A stretch of 64,000 bases of DNA from Humulus lupulus (lineage: Eukaryota > Streptophyta > Magnoliopsida > Rosales > Cannabaceae): contig NC_084798.1 in NCBI RefSeq assembly GCF_963169125.1, positions 104,177,970-104,241,969 on the forward strand, written 5' to 3'. Both the position numbers and the translations under genes were made by a program. Under the pieces are notes generated by a model. The model made no database searches, was not told the origin of the DNA, and worked only from the letters and a program-made list of their open reading frames with translations. The first letter of the stretch is position 1, and every line of letters begins with the position of its first letter. Below are positions 36,018-49,228 of the stretch, piece after piece.

Positions 36018-36481
36018 TTATGCATTTTAGCTAGTGCTAGGGGCAATGCTAAACGGTACGCAACTTGCCTTACTCTATCCAAAATCTCAAATGGATCTAT
36101 AAATCTTGGGCTCAATTTCCCTTTTTCCCAAAACGCATAACACCTTTCATTGGCGAGACTTTCAAGAACACAAACTCGCCTATTAAAAACTCAATGTCTC
36201 TTCTCTTAAGGTGTGCGTATCTCTTTTGCCTACTTTGAGCGGTAAGCACCCTTTGGAAAATTTTCTCAATCACCTCGTTGGCTTCCCTAACCACCTCGGG
36301 GCCTAATATTTGTTTATCCCCAACCTTTTCCCAATGCAAGGGAGATCTACATTCACTCCCATAAAGCATCTCATAGGGAGCCATCCCAATATTGGACTGG
36401 TAGCTATTATTATAGGAGAACTCCATCAGGGGTAGATATTGACTCCAGGATTCTGAAAAGTCCAATGCACAACATCTCAAC
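36018..36481 (-). pseudogene. Host chromovirus A: integrase middle part
   Basis: The minus-strand reading (36480-36112) covers the end of the integrase core and the GPY/F-like part: SWSQYLPLMEFSYNNSY, APYEMLYGSECRSPLHW, FLKVSPMKGVMRFGKKG, then SPRFIDPFEIL toward 36030. It joins 21552 across B and 50124 across C; both joins are seamless once one TSD copy is removed. The ends 36018-36022 (TTATG) and 36477-36481 (TCAAC) are the TSDs of B and C. Confidence 0.9.
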
Positions 36482-37954
36482 TATAGCATCCCAAATTTAC
36501 TAATAAGGCTTAGGGCCTTGATGGGAGGGCAATAATTGATTTAATTATGTTAATATGTGAATTTAGTGATTATATGATTAGAAATGCATGTTTAGGTTAA
36601 TTAAATATGCATGCGAGCCCCATCTGGTTGTCAGGGGCATATTTGTAATTTTAGCCTGTTGAGGGCATAAATGTGATATATGTGTATGTTGTGATGGATA
36701 CCACGAGTAGGTGGAGATAAATTTGTGATGCATGATTCGAGATGGTCCTAGGGAGCAGTTAAGCTAAATAGTCACAACAGGGTGAAATAGCCAATTCGGG
36801 AGGAGCCTAGGGGTATTTTGGGAACACAGTTGGTGTTCGGGATTTACCGGGTAGTGGGTAGTAGTTTAGTAATTATTTGGACATGTCAGGATTAAACTGG
36901 GATTTATAGGAATATTCAAGGACTTAGCGGGATGTGGCATATGACGAAATTTCCCTTGGTGGCACTTGAGGATATAGATAGACTTAAGGGGGCTAATTTG
37001 GACATTTGTCTAAAGGATATACATGGTTTTTGGGTGCTGAGACTTTAGAAAGAATCAAAAGGAAAAGAAACAACATGAACTCTCAACTCACCCTATCTCC
37101 CTCACATTTTTCTCTCTCCCTCTCATGGTGCTTGAGGAATTTGAAGAAACTTGAGAGGATCTTAGGCTGAAGAATTGAGGGATCATACTTGCTATGATTA
37201 AGGGAAACAATTCAGGGGAGGAGATACCACAGAGGTAACGGTTAAATCTGACTTGTTTTTATTGAATTTTGTTGTTAAATTCTGCCAAAGAGGGGAAGCT
37301 TGCATGAGAGTGAGTTTTGATTTGATTTTGAGTGTAGGAGAGCATTAGGGAGTTGTTTTTAAGTGGTTATGATATCTAGGTTGTATGGATAAGGAATCTA
37401 GGCTTGATTCTGGGTTTAATTGGTGTTTGGGGGTGAGAATTAATGGTTTAGGTTCGAAGAAATATGCAGAGAAAACGGTGGGTTCTGGGTTTCGGAGGCC
37501 CGAGCCGCGACCCAGTTCTTCAGATGCCGAGGCCCGCGTGTTTGAAGAGGCTGGAGAAGCCTCTGGTTCGCCCAGGCACCGCGGCATGGGGGAGCATGCC
37601 GTTGCCCGCGTCCTCCAGCAGGGAGGGCCTTGCCCTTTGACCAGGAAGCGGGTCGCGACCATAAATGGGAAAATAAGGGAAGTTAAGGTTTTTAGCTCGG
37701 GAACTCAAATTTTAAGGCTCAGGAAGGATTTTAATAACCGGTTTGGCAGAATCCAAGGTCTCAGAGGCTAGATTAATACTCCAAAGTTATTTATTGGTTT
37801 GGAACTTGATAGATGGTTATTATGAATGAATTGTGACTAGGTTTTCAACGAGACTCGGGTTAGAGGACTATGCTCGGAACCGCGGTGCTCAAATAGCTCG
37901 AGACACAGGTATCACCATATTGTTTGTATTGCAGGGCGTAGCCCTATTTTTAGT

Positions 37955-40356
37955 TGTAATGCCATGGATAGCCAAGACCGTTACACTATGTGTTTATAAA
38001 GGTGCAAGACTTACTAGTCAAGTCATTAGTTAGAAACGTGTTACAGAAACTATAATTGAACTAGGGTTAAAAGATTTAGGTTACAAAAATTACATTACAT
38101 ATAATCAAACATTTAGACATGGGATCCCAATAGTAATAATATTTAAAACACAGTTTACAAAATTTCATGATAAAAGTACAACTACTAGCCACTCTAAGGG
38201 CAAAACAGACATTTAGGCTTTCCCCGTCCTGTACTACTCCTCGGCCGTGGCGGCCGATCAGCTGACTATGTACATTCAGCCCCAAAGCTCTCCAACTCAG
38301 GACTGATCCACTTTGCCCTTGCCTTTACCTACACCACGTAGCACCCATGAGCCAAGGCCCAACAAGAAAACAGATAACAGAGTACAGTCATTAAACAATC
38401 AAACAACTCATAAAGATTAGCCATATACTCAACAATCCATAATAGTTACATAATCAGGCATTTAGCATACCAAGTTCATCAATTATCATTAATAACCAAT
38501 TCATATATTAACCAGGGTAGACGCCCTTAGGTCACACCCCCTGTTTATCCCACTGACTCTGGCCCGCTTAAACCGAGGTCAGTGAATATTAAGCTGTCCT
38601 TAGCAACCAGTGGCCGAGCCGCGCCCTGTGCGCCAATATTGACTCCGGTACTCTTAGGCCATTCATCATATGTCCCATGGCATAATACCATCTATGACAT
38701 GATACAGATATAGGGAGCTCTTAGTCCCAACATAATCACAAAACCGGGTGCAATTTTCTTACCTTTGATTTCGTCAGCTTTAATCAATGCAACCGACCTC
38801 CAAGCACGATCCCTTCCAAGCCCTAGCGTACACCTAGTCACAGCCATAAGTTAGAACAATCACTAAACTTCAATTCCAAATCCTAGGCTCGGGACCAATC
38901 CCAAGACCTCGGGAAGCCCTAATTCCACCAAACGGGGTGGTGGAACCGAACCCCGAGCCCCTGGGCAAAAACCATAAGAAATAACCCAAAAACCCTCTTC
39001 TGGAAATAGGGTAGCGCTATAGCGCCACGAAGAGGGCGCTATAGTGCTACAAACAGAGCCAAAAAGCTTTGAAACACTGAGGCCTAGCGCTGTAGTGCCC
39101 AATGACTAGCGCTACAATGCTAGTCACATCATAGCCAAACCCTGACTTTCTACCTTCGATTTTCCCCGAGCCAAAACTCTCCAAAACTCATCCAAACCTC
39201 AATCATACCCCAAAAAAAGCCTACCATCATCTATAACTCACCCCATGAGTCCCAACCATATGAAATTCAACCACATGCACCCCAAAAAAAAGAAACTACC
39301 ATGATTGAGCTTAAAGCTCAAAACTCAGCAGAACAACAGAAATTTCAGAACATCAAGGCTAGAAATTCATACCTATGATGGAGAATTTTGACCAAGGTTA
39401 TCTTCCACACCTCCTTAGCTTTAACTCCTCAAAACCTCAGCCTTAATTCCCCAGAATTCCCATCGAAACTTAGCTCAAAAATCCATTTCAACATCGAAAA
39501 CCAGAAACTAAAATACAACCTTGAAACTTACCTTAATTGGATGACTAATTTCTACTGAATCCTCAATCTTAATCAAGGTCCCAAGTGTGAAGCATTAGCC
39601 TAAAGTTCCTTTGAATTTTCAGCCTCAAACTCCAGAAGAAAGGATGAGAAAATGGTAAATCGAGAGAGAGAGAAAAGGATAAGGTTTTAGGTGTTCTGTT
39701 TTTCCTTCTTTTTTCCTTCTATTCCTTTCTTTCAGTTTCCTTTTGACTCTAAACTTTCCACTAGGTCATAAAGCAAACTGAATACTCATCTCTGATTTAA
39801 AGCCAAATGACCAATTTTCCCTCCCATAAATCCTATGCCTTTAAATCATTCTAAGGGCATTTTGGTCATTTGTTCCCAATTACCGCTAATTCCTCGAGTG
39901 TCTCCAATATTTACCGTTTAAACCCCGACACCTATCTAATCACCAATCATATTCCTCAATATCAAATAGCCTCCAATATATTTCCTAAATTCCCAATAAT
40001 ACCCCAGACTCACTCCGAGCCAGGTATAATTCCCCGTCGTGACTTTTCTGATAACTCGCTTCCTAGGATCGCCTCGAGTCACAAGCTGCAAATATATCCA
40101 CATAATAATGCGGTCTCAACAATTTATCACAAATATTAACATTTATGCCCTCAACGGGAAAAATTATGAATATGCCCTTATAACCTAATCAGGGCCTACA
40201 TGCATACTAGTACACATAGTCATGCATAACATATATCCAAATAATCATATAAGCATGCTTATCACATAATCATGCATTTAATCATTTAAATGACACATAA
40301 TCCAGTTATCCCCTCCCGGCACACTAATCAAGGACCTTAAGCCTTATTAGTAATTT
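37955..40356 (-). mobile_element. 3' LTR of element F, internal terminus deleted
   Basis: The plus strand starts TGTAATGCC, but at the internal end it stops after TTATTAGTAATTT. The expected GGGTCGTTACA and the polypurine tract are missing, and the sequence passes straight to the region after the chromodomain stop. The deletion must postdate insertion. Palindrome cluster: 39011-39125. Confidence 0.85.
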
Positions 40357-40371
40357 ATCTTAATGAGAATT

Positions 40372-41735
40372 TCAGCCTCTAAATTTACCTAAATAATTCG
40401 GGATACTGATCCTGCATCGCTGACTCAAGCTCCAAGGTCTCCCCTCGATCCTACTATTCCTCCATAACACCTTGACCAGAGGAATCGTCTTATTTCGTAG
40501 TACTTTTTCTTTTCGATCCCAAATTTGAACTGGTCGCTCCTCATAGGACAAATATGTCTGTAATTTCAAATCTTCACACTTCAGTACATTTGTTGTATCT
40601 GAGACGTTCTTCCGGAGCATAGAAACATGGAATTCGCCATGAACTCCTGACAGCGATGGTGGCAAAGCTAACCTATAAGCCACATGACCGATCCTTTTTA
40701 GGATCTCAAAAGGTCCTATGAATCTAGGGCTTAGCTTGACCTTCTTCCCAAATCTCCTCACCCCTCGTAGTGGTGAAATTCGAAGAAACACGTGGTCCCC
40801 AACCTGGAACTCCACGTCCCTACGCTTGGGATCAGCGTAGCTTTTCTGTCTGCTCTGTGAGGTGATCATCCTAGCTCGAATTTCTCAATAGCTTCATTTG
40901 TCTTCTGAACCATGTCTGGCCCCAAGTACTTCCTTTCACCCATTTCATCCCAATGAATGGGTGATCTGCATTTCCTCCCATATAACAACTCATATGGAGC
41001 CATACCAATCGTTGACTGAGAACTATTGTACGAAAATTCAATCAATGGGAGATACTTACTCCAAGATCCCTCAAAGTCGATCACACACGCCCTGAGCATA
41101 TCTTCCAATACCTGAATCATCCTCTCAGACTGTCCATTAGTCTGAGGATGAAAGGCTGTGCTAAAATTCAACTGAGTCCCCATAGCCTTCTGCAAACTAC
41201 CCCAAAACTTGGAGGTAAAGATAGGTTCCTGGTTTGACACTATAGACTTTCGAACCCCATGGAGACGAATGATCTCCCTCAAATATAACTACGCATACTG
41301 ATCCACTATTTTTGTTGTCTTTATTGGAAGAAAATGAGCTGACTTGGTGTATCTGTCCACTATCACCCATAGCGAGTCATGAAACCCTACAGTCCTGGGT
41401 AAACCTCCCACAAAATCCATCGTAACCTACTCCCATTTCCATTCAAGGATTCCTAAAGGCTGAAGCAACCCTGCTGGTCGTTGATGCTCACCCTTCACCT
41501 GCTGACAGGTCAAACATCTGGCAACGTACTCCACTACATCCTTCTTCATCCCGGGCCACCAATATAACATCCGTAGATCCTGATACATCTTCGTGGTACC
41601 TGGATGAAGTGAGTAAGGCGTATTATGCAACTAATCCAATATCTCTCGTCTGATCCCCACATCAGCTGGAAGATAAATCCACCCCTGATACCGCAGCAAA
41701 CCAACCTCAGAAATAGAATAGTCCTTAGCTACTCC
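40372..41735 (-). pseudogene. Element F integrase and chromodomain
   Basis: The zinc-finger region ([17 protein letters not shown]...CLTCQQVK) is at 41630-41480. The catalytic core is at about 41420-41000. The first Asp (MDFV) and the Glu (GQSERMIQ) are present, but the second Asp is replaced by Asn (VSNQEPIFTSKFW). The C-terminal part and a chromodomain remnant (VKVLWRNSRIEG) follow at 40869-40372. Stops lie near 41430 and 41285, and a frame change near 40868. Confidence 0.88.
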
Positions 41736-43090
41736 CGCCAAGACATTCTATCTAACCTTCTGTAACTGAGTTTCTACCAAATGTCCTTCTTTAATTCGCT
41801 CTAGCAGGGTCGACTGCAAAGTAATGTTGGCCAACTGGCCCACCATTAATTCTATCCCTACTCTTGTCATTTCATCAGCTAACTCTCTCGAAATCTGGGT
41901 AGAACTATATAACTGACCTGGGCCCCTCCAGCTCAATGCATCCGCCACTATGTTGGCTTTCCCCGGATGGTAAAGAATATCACATTCATAGTCTTTTACC
42001 AACTCCAGTCAACGTCTCTGCCTCATGTTCAGGTCCTTCTGTGTGAAGAAGTACTTCAAACTCTTGTGATCAATGTATATCTCACACTTCTCCCCATACA
42101 GATAATGGCGCCAAAACTTCAGTGCAAATACCACCGCTGCTAACTCCAGATCATGGGTAGGGTACCGCTGCTCATATTCCTTCTACTGTCATGATGCATA
42201 AGCTATGACCTTCTCGTTCTGCATCAACACACAACCTAAACCCAAGCTTGATGCATCGCAATAAACTACAAACTTTCCTTCCTCTGAAGGAAGACTCAGC
42301 ACAGGTGCAGTAATTAGTCGCCTCTTCAATTCCTGGAAACTATTCTCACACTTCTCTGACCAGACGAACTTCAAATTCTTTTGTGTCAATTCTTTCATCG
42401 GTGCAGCAATCTTAGAGAACCCTTCTACAAACCGTCTGTAGTAACCTGCTAACCCAAGGAAACTCCGAACCTCCGAGCGTTCCTTGGCCTCGGCCAATCT
42501 CTCACTACCTCCACCTTAGATGGATCCACCTTAATCCCATCAACACTAACAATATGTCCAAGAAATGTCACTTCTAGTAGCCAAAATTCACACTTCTTAA
42601 ACTTGGTGTAAAACTGATGCTCTCTCAATCTCTATAAAACCTGTCGGAGATGAAACTCGTGCTCTGCCTCTGAACTGGAGTACACTAAGATGTCGTCGAT
42701 GAAAACAATAACGAACTGATCCAAGAAATATTTGAACACCCTGTTCATTAAGTCCATGAAGGCTGCTGGGGCATTGGTCAAACCAAACGACAATACCAGA
42801 AACTCATAATGCCCATACCTCGATCAAAAGGCTATCTTCGGTATGTCCTCATCCTTGATCCTTAGCCGGTGATAACCAGATCGAAGATCAATCTTTGAGA
42901 ACACCTTCTTACCCTACAGTTGATCAAACAAGTCGTCAATCCTTGGTAGTGGATATTTATTCTTGATAGTTAACTTGTTTAATTGTCTGTAGTCTATACA
43001 CATCCTTCTTCTTCACAAACAAAATTGGGTCACCCCATGGCATGAAACTCGGTCTGATGAACCCCAAATCTAGAAGTCCTGTAGCTATAT
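41736..43090 (-). pseudogene. Element F reverse transcriptase and RNase H
   Basis: RT pieces include [19 protein letters not shown] and the FIDD site (near 42690), with several frameshifts between 43080 and 42500. The RNase H connection and domain are at 42497-42189 ([38 protein letters not shown]). The RNase H end ([21 protein letters not shown]) is at 42002-41880. It is not functional. Confidence 0.87.
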
Positions 43091-43730
43091 CTTCAACTCC
43101 TTCAGTTCCGCCAGTGCCATTCTATACGGTGCTCTTGACACTGGCTTTGTTCTTGGTGCCAACTCAATGACAAACTGAATCTCCCTATGCAGTGGCAGCC
43201 CTCGTAAGTCCTCAGGGAATACATCTAAAAATTCGCAAACCAGTCTAGTCTCTCCCGACCCTATTGGCAGTACTCTAGTGGTGTCTACCACACTTGCTAG
43301 GAAACCTATACATCCTCCCTTTAATAGGTCCCTAGCTCTCAGCACTAAAATCATAGGTATGCGGGGTCCACATACCGCTCCGAAAAAGACAATGTGATCC
43401 TCTCCCTCTAGCTCAAAAGTCACCATCTTTTTACTACAATCAATAGTAGCCCCATATCTGACCAGCCAATCCCTTCCTAGAATCATGTCGAAGTCCTCCA
43501 TACCTAGCTCAATCAAATCCACAGAAAGTTCTCTACCATCAACTATCACTAGCAGTGCTCTAACCCACTCCTAGAAACTACCAGTTCCCTTGTAGGCAGT
43601 ATAGTCCCACACCCCGTAGTACGATACTCACTAGGTCTACATAATCTATCAATCACCTTACTAGAAACAAAGGAATGTGTATCACCAGAATCAATCAATA
43701 CAGTAAAAGGAAAGCCAACGCTAGAAAGCT
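43085..43730 (-). pseudogene. Element F aspartic protease region
   Basis: The active-site motif reads [10 protein letters not shown] (near 43690-43665), with Asp where retropepsins normally have Ala or Ser. It is followed by VDGRELSVDLIELGMEDFDMILGRDWL and the linker to RT. There is a frame change near 43549. Element E has the same Asp. Confidence 0.84.
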
Positions 43731-44905
43731 GACTTGTCACTACCGAGGGACTAGCCTCGGCCTCTGCCTGCGTCAAAGTGAACACTCGAGCTGGAGTCAA
43801 GCTGTCCACCATCCCTTCTTCCACTTTCTTCACTGTAGGGCAGTTTTTCTTGAGATGTCCTACCACCCCGCACACATAACAGACCTTAGCCTGACATTCG
43901 CCCAGATGGCGTCTTCTGCACCTCATGCACTCAGGATAGCTTCTCCATGAATCACCGCCTCTCTGATGGCCACCCTAAGTTCCTCGACCTCTCTTATCAG
44001 GACTAGGAGCAGTCGAAGTATCAGGGATCTTCCTCTTCAGATCATTGGGGCCTCCGCCCCTACAAGACCCAGAGTATGGAGTTACCACCCTGCAGCCCTC
44101 CCGCCTTACCGCACTCTCCCTCCAGATCTTATTCACTGCTTCCTCAGCGGTAAGAGCCTTCTCCACAGCCTGGGCATAAGTTGTTCCCCCAGGAACTGTT
44201 GTAATCCTCACATCTCGGGCTATCATAGCATTAAGCCCTCTGATAAATCTGTCTTGACTAGTTGCATCAGTAGGCATAAGATCTGCTGCGAACTTCGCAA
44301 GTCTGTCAAACTTCAGGGCATATTCTGTGATCGTCACACTGCCCTAAACCAACCCCACAATTCATTCACGTTCGCTGCCCTGATGATAACATTGTAATAC
44401 TTCTGGCTGAATAAATCCTTAAATCCTTCCCAACTCAGAATGGTAACATCCTTAGTCTGTGATGCCACTCCCCACCAAATACGGGCATCCTCTCTCATCA
44501 TATATGTGGCACAGGCAGCTCTCTCATGTCCTTCTACCCTCATGAAATCCAGGATGGTAGTAATGATAGTCATCCATTGTTCGACCTTCAGTGGATCAGG
44601 TCCTCCCTAAAAAATTGGGGGCTGCTGCTTCCTAAACTGCTCATACAACGGCTCCCATCTGTTCCCAACCTTTGCTGGCTGCACAACTGGTGCCACTGCA
44701 GGTGGCACAATAGGGGCAGCACTCCCCGACGGAGCCTACTGTCGTAGAAATCAGATCAGCTCATCCTGGCTCTGTAGTCGTGCTTGCATGTCTGCCATAA
44801 GTTGTTGCCAGTTTTTAGGGACTTGGGGAGGGGTCTGGCCCTGGTCATCACCCTTTACTTAGACCTACTACCGGTAAGTCGGATAGATCGTCTTGGATGC
44901 ATAAC
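43731..44905 (-). pseudogene. Element F gag
   Basis: The probable start ATG is near 44905 on the minus strand, about 20 bp after an acceptor-like CATTGATTGTAG. The capsid domain is in pieces at 44573-44334 and 44337-43975 ([29 protein letters not shown]). The CCHC knuckle CYVCGVVGHLKKNC is at about 43890-43845. There are multiple stops. Confidence 0.84.
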
Positions 44906-45276
44906 TATCCAAGTTAATCTACAATCAATGACTTTGCGGTCAGACTATGATGATAGGGTACTAATCCTTCCATGATCAATCATTGGAACTCAAACATTTA
45001 CAAACAATCAAGGTATAATAGTGTATCCAAGTATTCATCCATATATTCATTCACATACATATCAATGCTAATAAGCATGCCTCAATATCATCACACAATA
45101 GTCAAGGGCCAGGCCCTATCAATATCTCATGCTTCCTATTAATCATACATATATCAACATTTATATTCCTTTATGATCATTTAAACATATAATCATGTAT
45201 ACACAATTACAAAACCCTGAGTCGAGCATGTCTTTCGCGGCGAATGTACATGTCCAGGAACCCTAAAACCTAGGAC

Positions 45277-45288
45277 GCTCTGATACCA
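45277..45288 (-). other. Primer binding site of element F
   Basis: The minus strand reads TGGTATCAGAGC, a perfect 12-base complement of the initiator-Met tRNA 3' end, next to the 5' LTR. Its first part forms half of a 12-bp palindrome with 45310-45321. Confidence 0.88.
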
Positions 45289-45291
45289 AGT

Positions 45292-47582
45292 TGTAACGCC
45301 CTAGATAGCCAACTTGGTATCCCAATAGTAATAACGTTTAAAAGATAGTTTACAAAATTTCAGGATAAAAGTACAGCTACTAGCCACTCTAAGGGCAAAA
45401 CAGACATTTAGGATTTCCTTGTCCTGTACTACTCCTTAACCGTGGCGGCCGATCAGCTGACTATGTACATTCAGCCCCAAAGCTCTCCAACTTAGGACTG
45501 GTCCACTTTGCCCTTGCCTTTACCTGCACCACGTAGCACCCGTGAGTCAAGGCCCAACAAGAAACTAGATAACAGAGTACAGTCATTAAACAATCAATTT
45601 ACAAATCAACAATCAAACAACTCATAAAGCTTAGCCATATACTCAACAATCCATAATAGTTACATAATCAGGCATTCAACATACCACCAAGTTAATCAAT
45701 TATCATTAATAACTAATTCATATATTAACCAGGTTCGACGCCCATAGGTCGCACCCCTGTTTATCCCACTGACTCTGGCCTGCTTAAACCGAGCTCAGTG
45801 AATATTAAGCTGTCCTCAGCAACCAGTGGCCGAGCCGCGCCCTGTGCGCAAATATTGACTCCAGCACTCTTAGGTCGTTTATCATATGTCCCATGGCATA
45901 GTACCATCTATGAAATCATACAGATATAGGGAGCTCTTAGTCCCAACATAATCACAAAATCGGGTGCAGTTTTCTTACCTTTGATTCCGTCAGCTTTAAT
46001 CAATGCAACCGACCTCCAAGCATGATCCCTTCCAAGCCCTAGCGTACACCTAATCACAGCCACAAGTTAGAGCAATCACTAAACTTCAATTCCAAATCCT
46101 AGGCTCGAGACCAATCTTGAGCCCTCGGGAAGCCCTAATCCACCAAACAGGGTGGTGGAACTGAACCCCGAGCCCTTGGGCAAAAACCATAAGAAAAAAC
46201 CCAAAAACCATCTTCTGGAAATAGGGTAGCGCTATAGCGCCATGAAGAGGGCGCTATAGTGCTAGAAACAGATCCAAAAAGCTCTGATACACTCAGGCCA
46301 AGCACTGTAGTGCCCAATGACTAGCACTACAGCGCTAGTCACAGCCAGCCAAACCCTGACTTTCTTCCTTCGATTTTCCCCGAGCCAAACCTCTCCAAAA
46401 CTCATCCGAACCTCAATCATACCCCAAAAAAAGCCTACCATCATCTATAACTCACCCCATGAGTCCCAACCATATGAAATTCAACCACATGCACCCCCAA
46501 AAAAGGAAACTACCATGATTGAGCTTAAAGCTCAAAACTCAGCAGAACAACAAAAATTTCAGAACATCAAGGCCAAAACTGCATACCTTTGATGGAGAAT
46601 TTTGACCTAGGTTATCTTCCACACCTCCTTAGCTTTCACTCCTCAAAACCTTAGCCTTAATTCCCTAGAATTCCCATCGAAACTCAGCTCAGAAATCCAT
46701 TTCAACACCAAAAACCAGAAACTGAAATACAACCTTGAAACTTACCTTAATTGGATGACTAATTTCTACTGAATCCTCAAGCTTAATCAAGGTCCCAAGT
46801 GTGAAGCCTTATCCTAAAGTTCCTTTGAATTTTCAGCCTCAAACTCCAGAAGAAAGGATGAGAAAATGGTAAATCGAGAGAGAGAGAAAAGGATAAGGTT
46901 TTAGGTGTTCTGTTTTTCCTTCTTTCTTCCTTTTATTCCTTTCTTTCAGTTTCCTTTTGACTCTAAACTTTCCACTAGGTCATAAAGCAAACTGAATAGT
47001 CGTCTCTGATTTAAAACCAAATGACCAATTTTCCCTCCCATAAATCCTATGCCTTTAAATCATTCTAAGGGCATTTTGGTCATTTGTTCCCAATTACCGC
47101 TAATTCCTCGAGTGTCTCCAATATTTACCGTTTAAACCCCGACACCTATCTAATCACCAATCATATTCCTCAATATCAAATAGCCTCCAATATATTTCTT
47201 AAACTCCCAGAAATACCCCAGACTCACTCCGAGCCAGGTATAATTCCCCGCCGTGACTTTTCTGCTAACTCGCTTCCTAGGATCGCCTCGAGTCACAAGC
47301 TGCAAATATATCCACATAATAATGCGGTCTCAACAATTTATCACAAATATTAACATTTATGCACTCAACGGGAAAAACTATGACTATGCCCTTATAACGT
47401 AATCAGGGCCTACATGCATACTAGTACACATAGTCAGTTATCACATATATCCAAATAATCATATAAGCATGATTATCACATAATCATGCATTTAATCATT
47501 TAAATCACACATAATCCAGTTATGCCCTCCCGACATACTAATCAAGGCCCTTAAGCCTTATTAATAATTTTGGGTCGTTACA
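45292..47582 (-). mobile_element. 5' LTR of element F, with U5 deletion
   Basis: It matches 37955-40356 except that about 130 bp next to the primer site are replaced by a short stretch repeating the primer site in inverted orientation (45310-45321). The outer end GGGTCGTTACA is intact. The palindrome cluster is at 46226-46342. Confidence 0.9.
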
Positions 47583-48336
47583 TTAGTATTGTAGGGCGTG
47601 GCCCTAATGCCTATATTAATATGTGTTTAAATATATGTGTATATTATGCTATGTGCTGCATGTTGTGGAAGAACGGTGAAGGTTGGGAACGACGAAGGCT
47701 GAGAATGGCAAGAAGCCGAGTATGGCAAGGGGCCGGGATTGTCATTGAGCATTTTGAGTGCAGGTCGTAGGGTGAGACCCTCCTATGGTGTTGGTGCCAC
47801 CCTCTCGGTGAAGACCGCGAACCCAGGACCTGGTAAAGCACCTGGGACGACGTTGGCCGCTATATGTCTAACTCGTTGGTGGTTTTGTTGTATGTTGTGG
47901 ATAATTATGCATATGTTTTATGTTTAGTTTTCTTGCTGGGCTTCGGCTCACGGGTGCTCTATGTTGCAAGTAAGGGCAAGGGAAAGGTCGACCAACCATG
48001 AGTACAGAGAGTGTGGACCGACGGGTACATGTTCGGCCTGCCTGACTGCCACGGCTAGGGTTATTTTTGAGAAAATGTACTATAATAGTTGTTTTGTCAC
48101 GAAGTCGGCCAAGTGTATATTTTGATCTGTAATGTATTTTATAAACTGTATTTTGGGATCCCAACTGTAAAATGTTCTAAGATTTCACTGAATAACCAAA
48201 TGTTTTGTACTTAATGTCTTTAAACGAGTTTAACTTCAGTTTAGTCACACTTTTAACCTACAACCTCGATTAGCGAGCTAATGACACATTTTTAACTCAC
48301 TTAGTAACGAATCTAAGGAAGTAGGGTGTTGTAACT

Positions 48337-48348
48337 TGGTATCAGAGC
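48337..48348 (+). other. Primer binding site of element C
   Basis: TGGTATCAGAGC is a perfect match to the initiator-Met tRNA complement. It is followed by a leader that includes a CTGAT branch-point-like word and a decayed GGTTGCATG acceptor-like site before gag. Confidence 0.88.
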
Positions 48349-48670
48349 GTGCCAAGGTTTTTGGTTCCTAGAGATCAACCAAACATGTACGCTTGCTGCC
48401 AGTGACAAGCTCGACTCAGGGTTGGTTGGTATTAATGAATTATATGCTTAGTTTCTTGTTTAGTTGCTCTATTTGCCTGAATATATAAATAGAACATGAT
48501 GAATATGTTGATATATGCATGATATTAGGGTATGCCCCCCTTAATTTTTGTATGCTATCTGCGATATGTGGACTTACTGGTTGTGGTTGGTTGATGAAAT
48601 TGGGAGGTGGCTTTGGATGTTGTTATCATGCCTGATGTGCGGCGTCATTGGTTGCATGAATATTGTTGTG

Positions 48671-49228
48671 ATGCCTCAACAATCAATCAGACTCCACAAC
48701 AATAGGGCAGAGGATGACAACAAGGGTCAGGGCCCTCCGCCTTCTCCACCAAATTGGCAACAGTTATTTGCCAAGATGGAAGCTAAATTTGCTGAACTGA
48801 AGTAGAGCTTCGATAGTTGAGGCCGCAGGCCCCTCCTCAGGGCAGTGGGTTATAGGTTCTGCAGGCTATGGCACCAGTGCTAGTCTAACCTACTATGGAG
48901 AATAGGTGGGAACCTTTATATGAGAAGTTCAGGGAGCGACATCCTCCCATCATCGAGGGTGATCCAAACCCACTGCGGGTAGAGTAGTGGATGAACATGA
49001 TTTCTTCCATCCTTGATTTCATGAGGGTTGAAGGTAATGAGAGAGTAGCTTGCGCCAGCTACATGTTGAGGGAAGATGCCCACATTTGATGGGATGTTGT
49101 GTCTCAAAGAATGAATATTGCAGTTATGACCTGGGAAGAGTTCAAAAATATATTCAATGAGAAATATTACAGTGTCGCAGTCTGAGCTGCGAAGGTGAAT
49201 GAGTTCACCAACCTAACTCAGAACTGGA
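48671..49228 (+). pseudogene. Element C gag fragment
   Basis: ATG at 48671 opens MPQQSIRLHNNRAEDD, the same start as E's gag. A TAG at 48803-48805 ends the first frame. Capsid-like sequence continues in decayed form ([30 protein letters not shown]) to about 49228, where the sequence switches into the middle of the 3' LTR. Everything after is deleted. Confidence 0.82.

Larger units (their letters stand above)
37955..47582 (-). mobile_element. Element F: Tekay/Del-type chromovirus, G-related family, decayed
   Basis: 9628 bp, minus strand, TSD TTAGT (37950-37954 and 47583-47587). The LTRs are at 37955 to about 40356 and at 45292-47582. Gag, protease, RT, RNase H, integrase and chromodomain are all recognisable but carry many stops and frameshifts. 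It inserted in the 5' LTR of C. Both LTRs carry AGCGCTATAGCGC-type words, as in G. Confidence 0.94.
36482..48333 (+). mobile_element. 5' LTR of element C, split by element F
   Basis: The parts 36482-37954 and 47583-48333 are continuous once F and one TSD copy are removed. It ends TGTTGTA just before the primer site TGGTATCAGAGC (48337-48348), where intact relatives have GTTACA. A GC-rich segment at 37500-37670 corresponds to the palindrome cluster of relatives, in decayed form. Confidence 0.88.
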
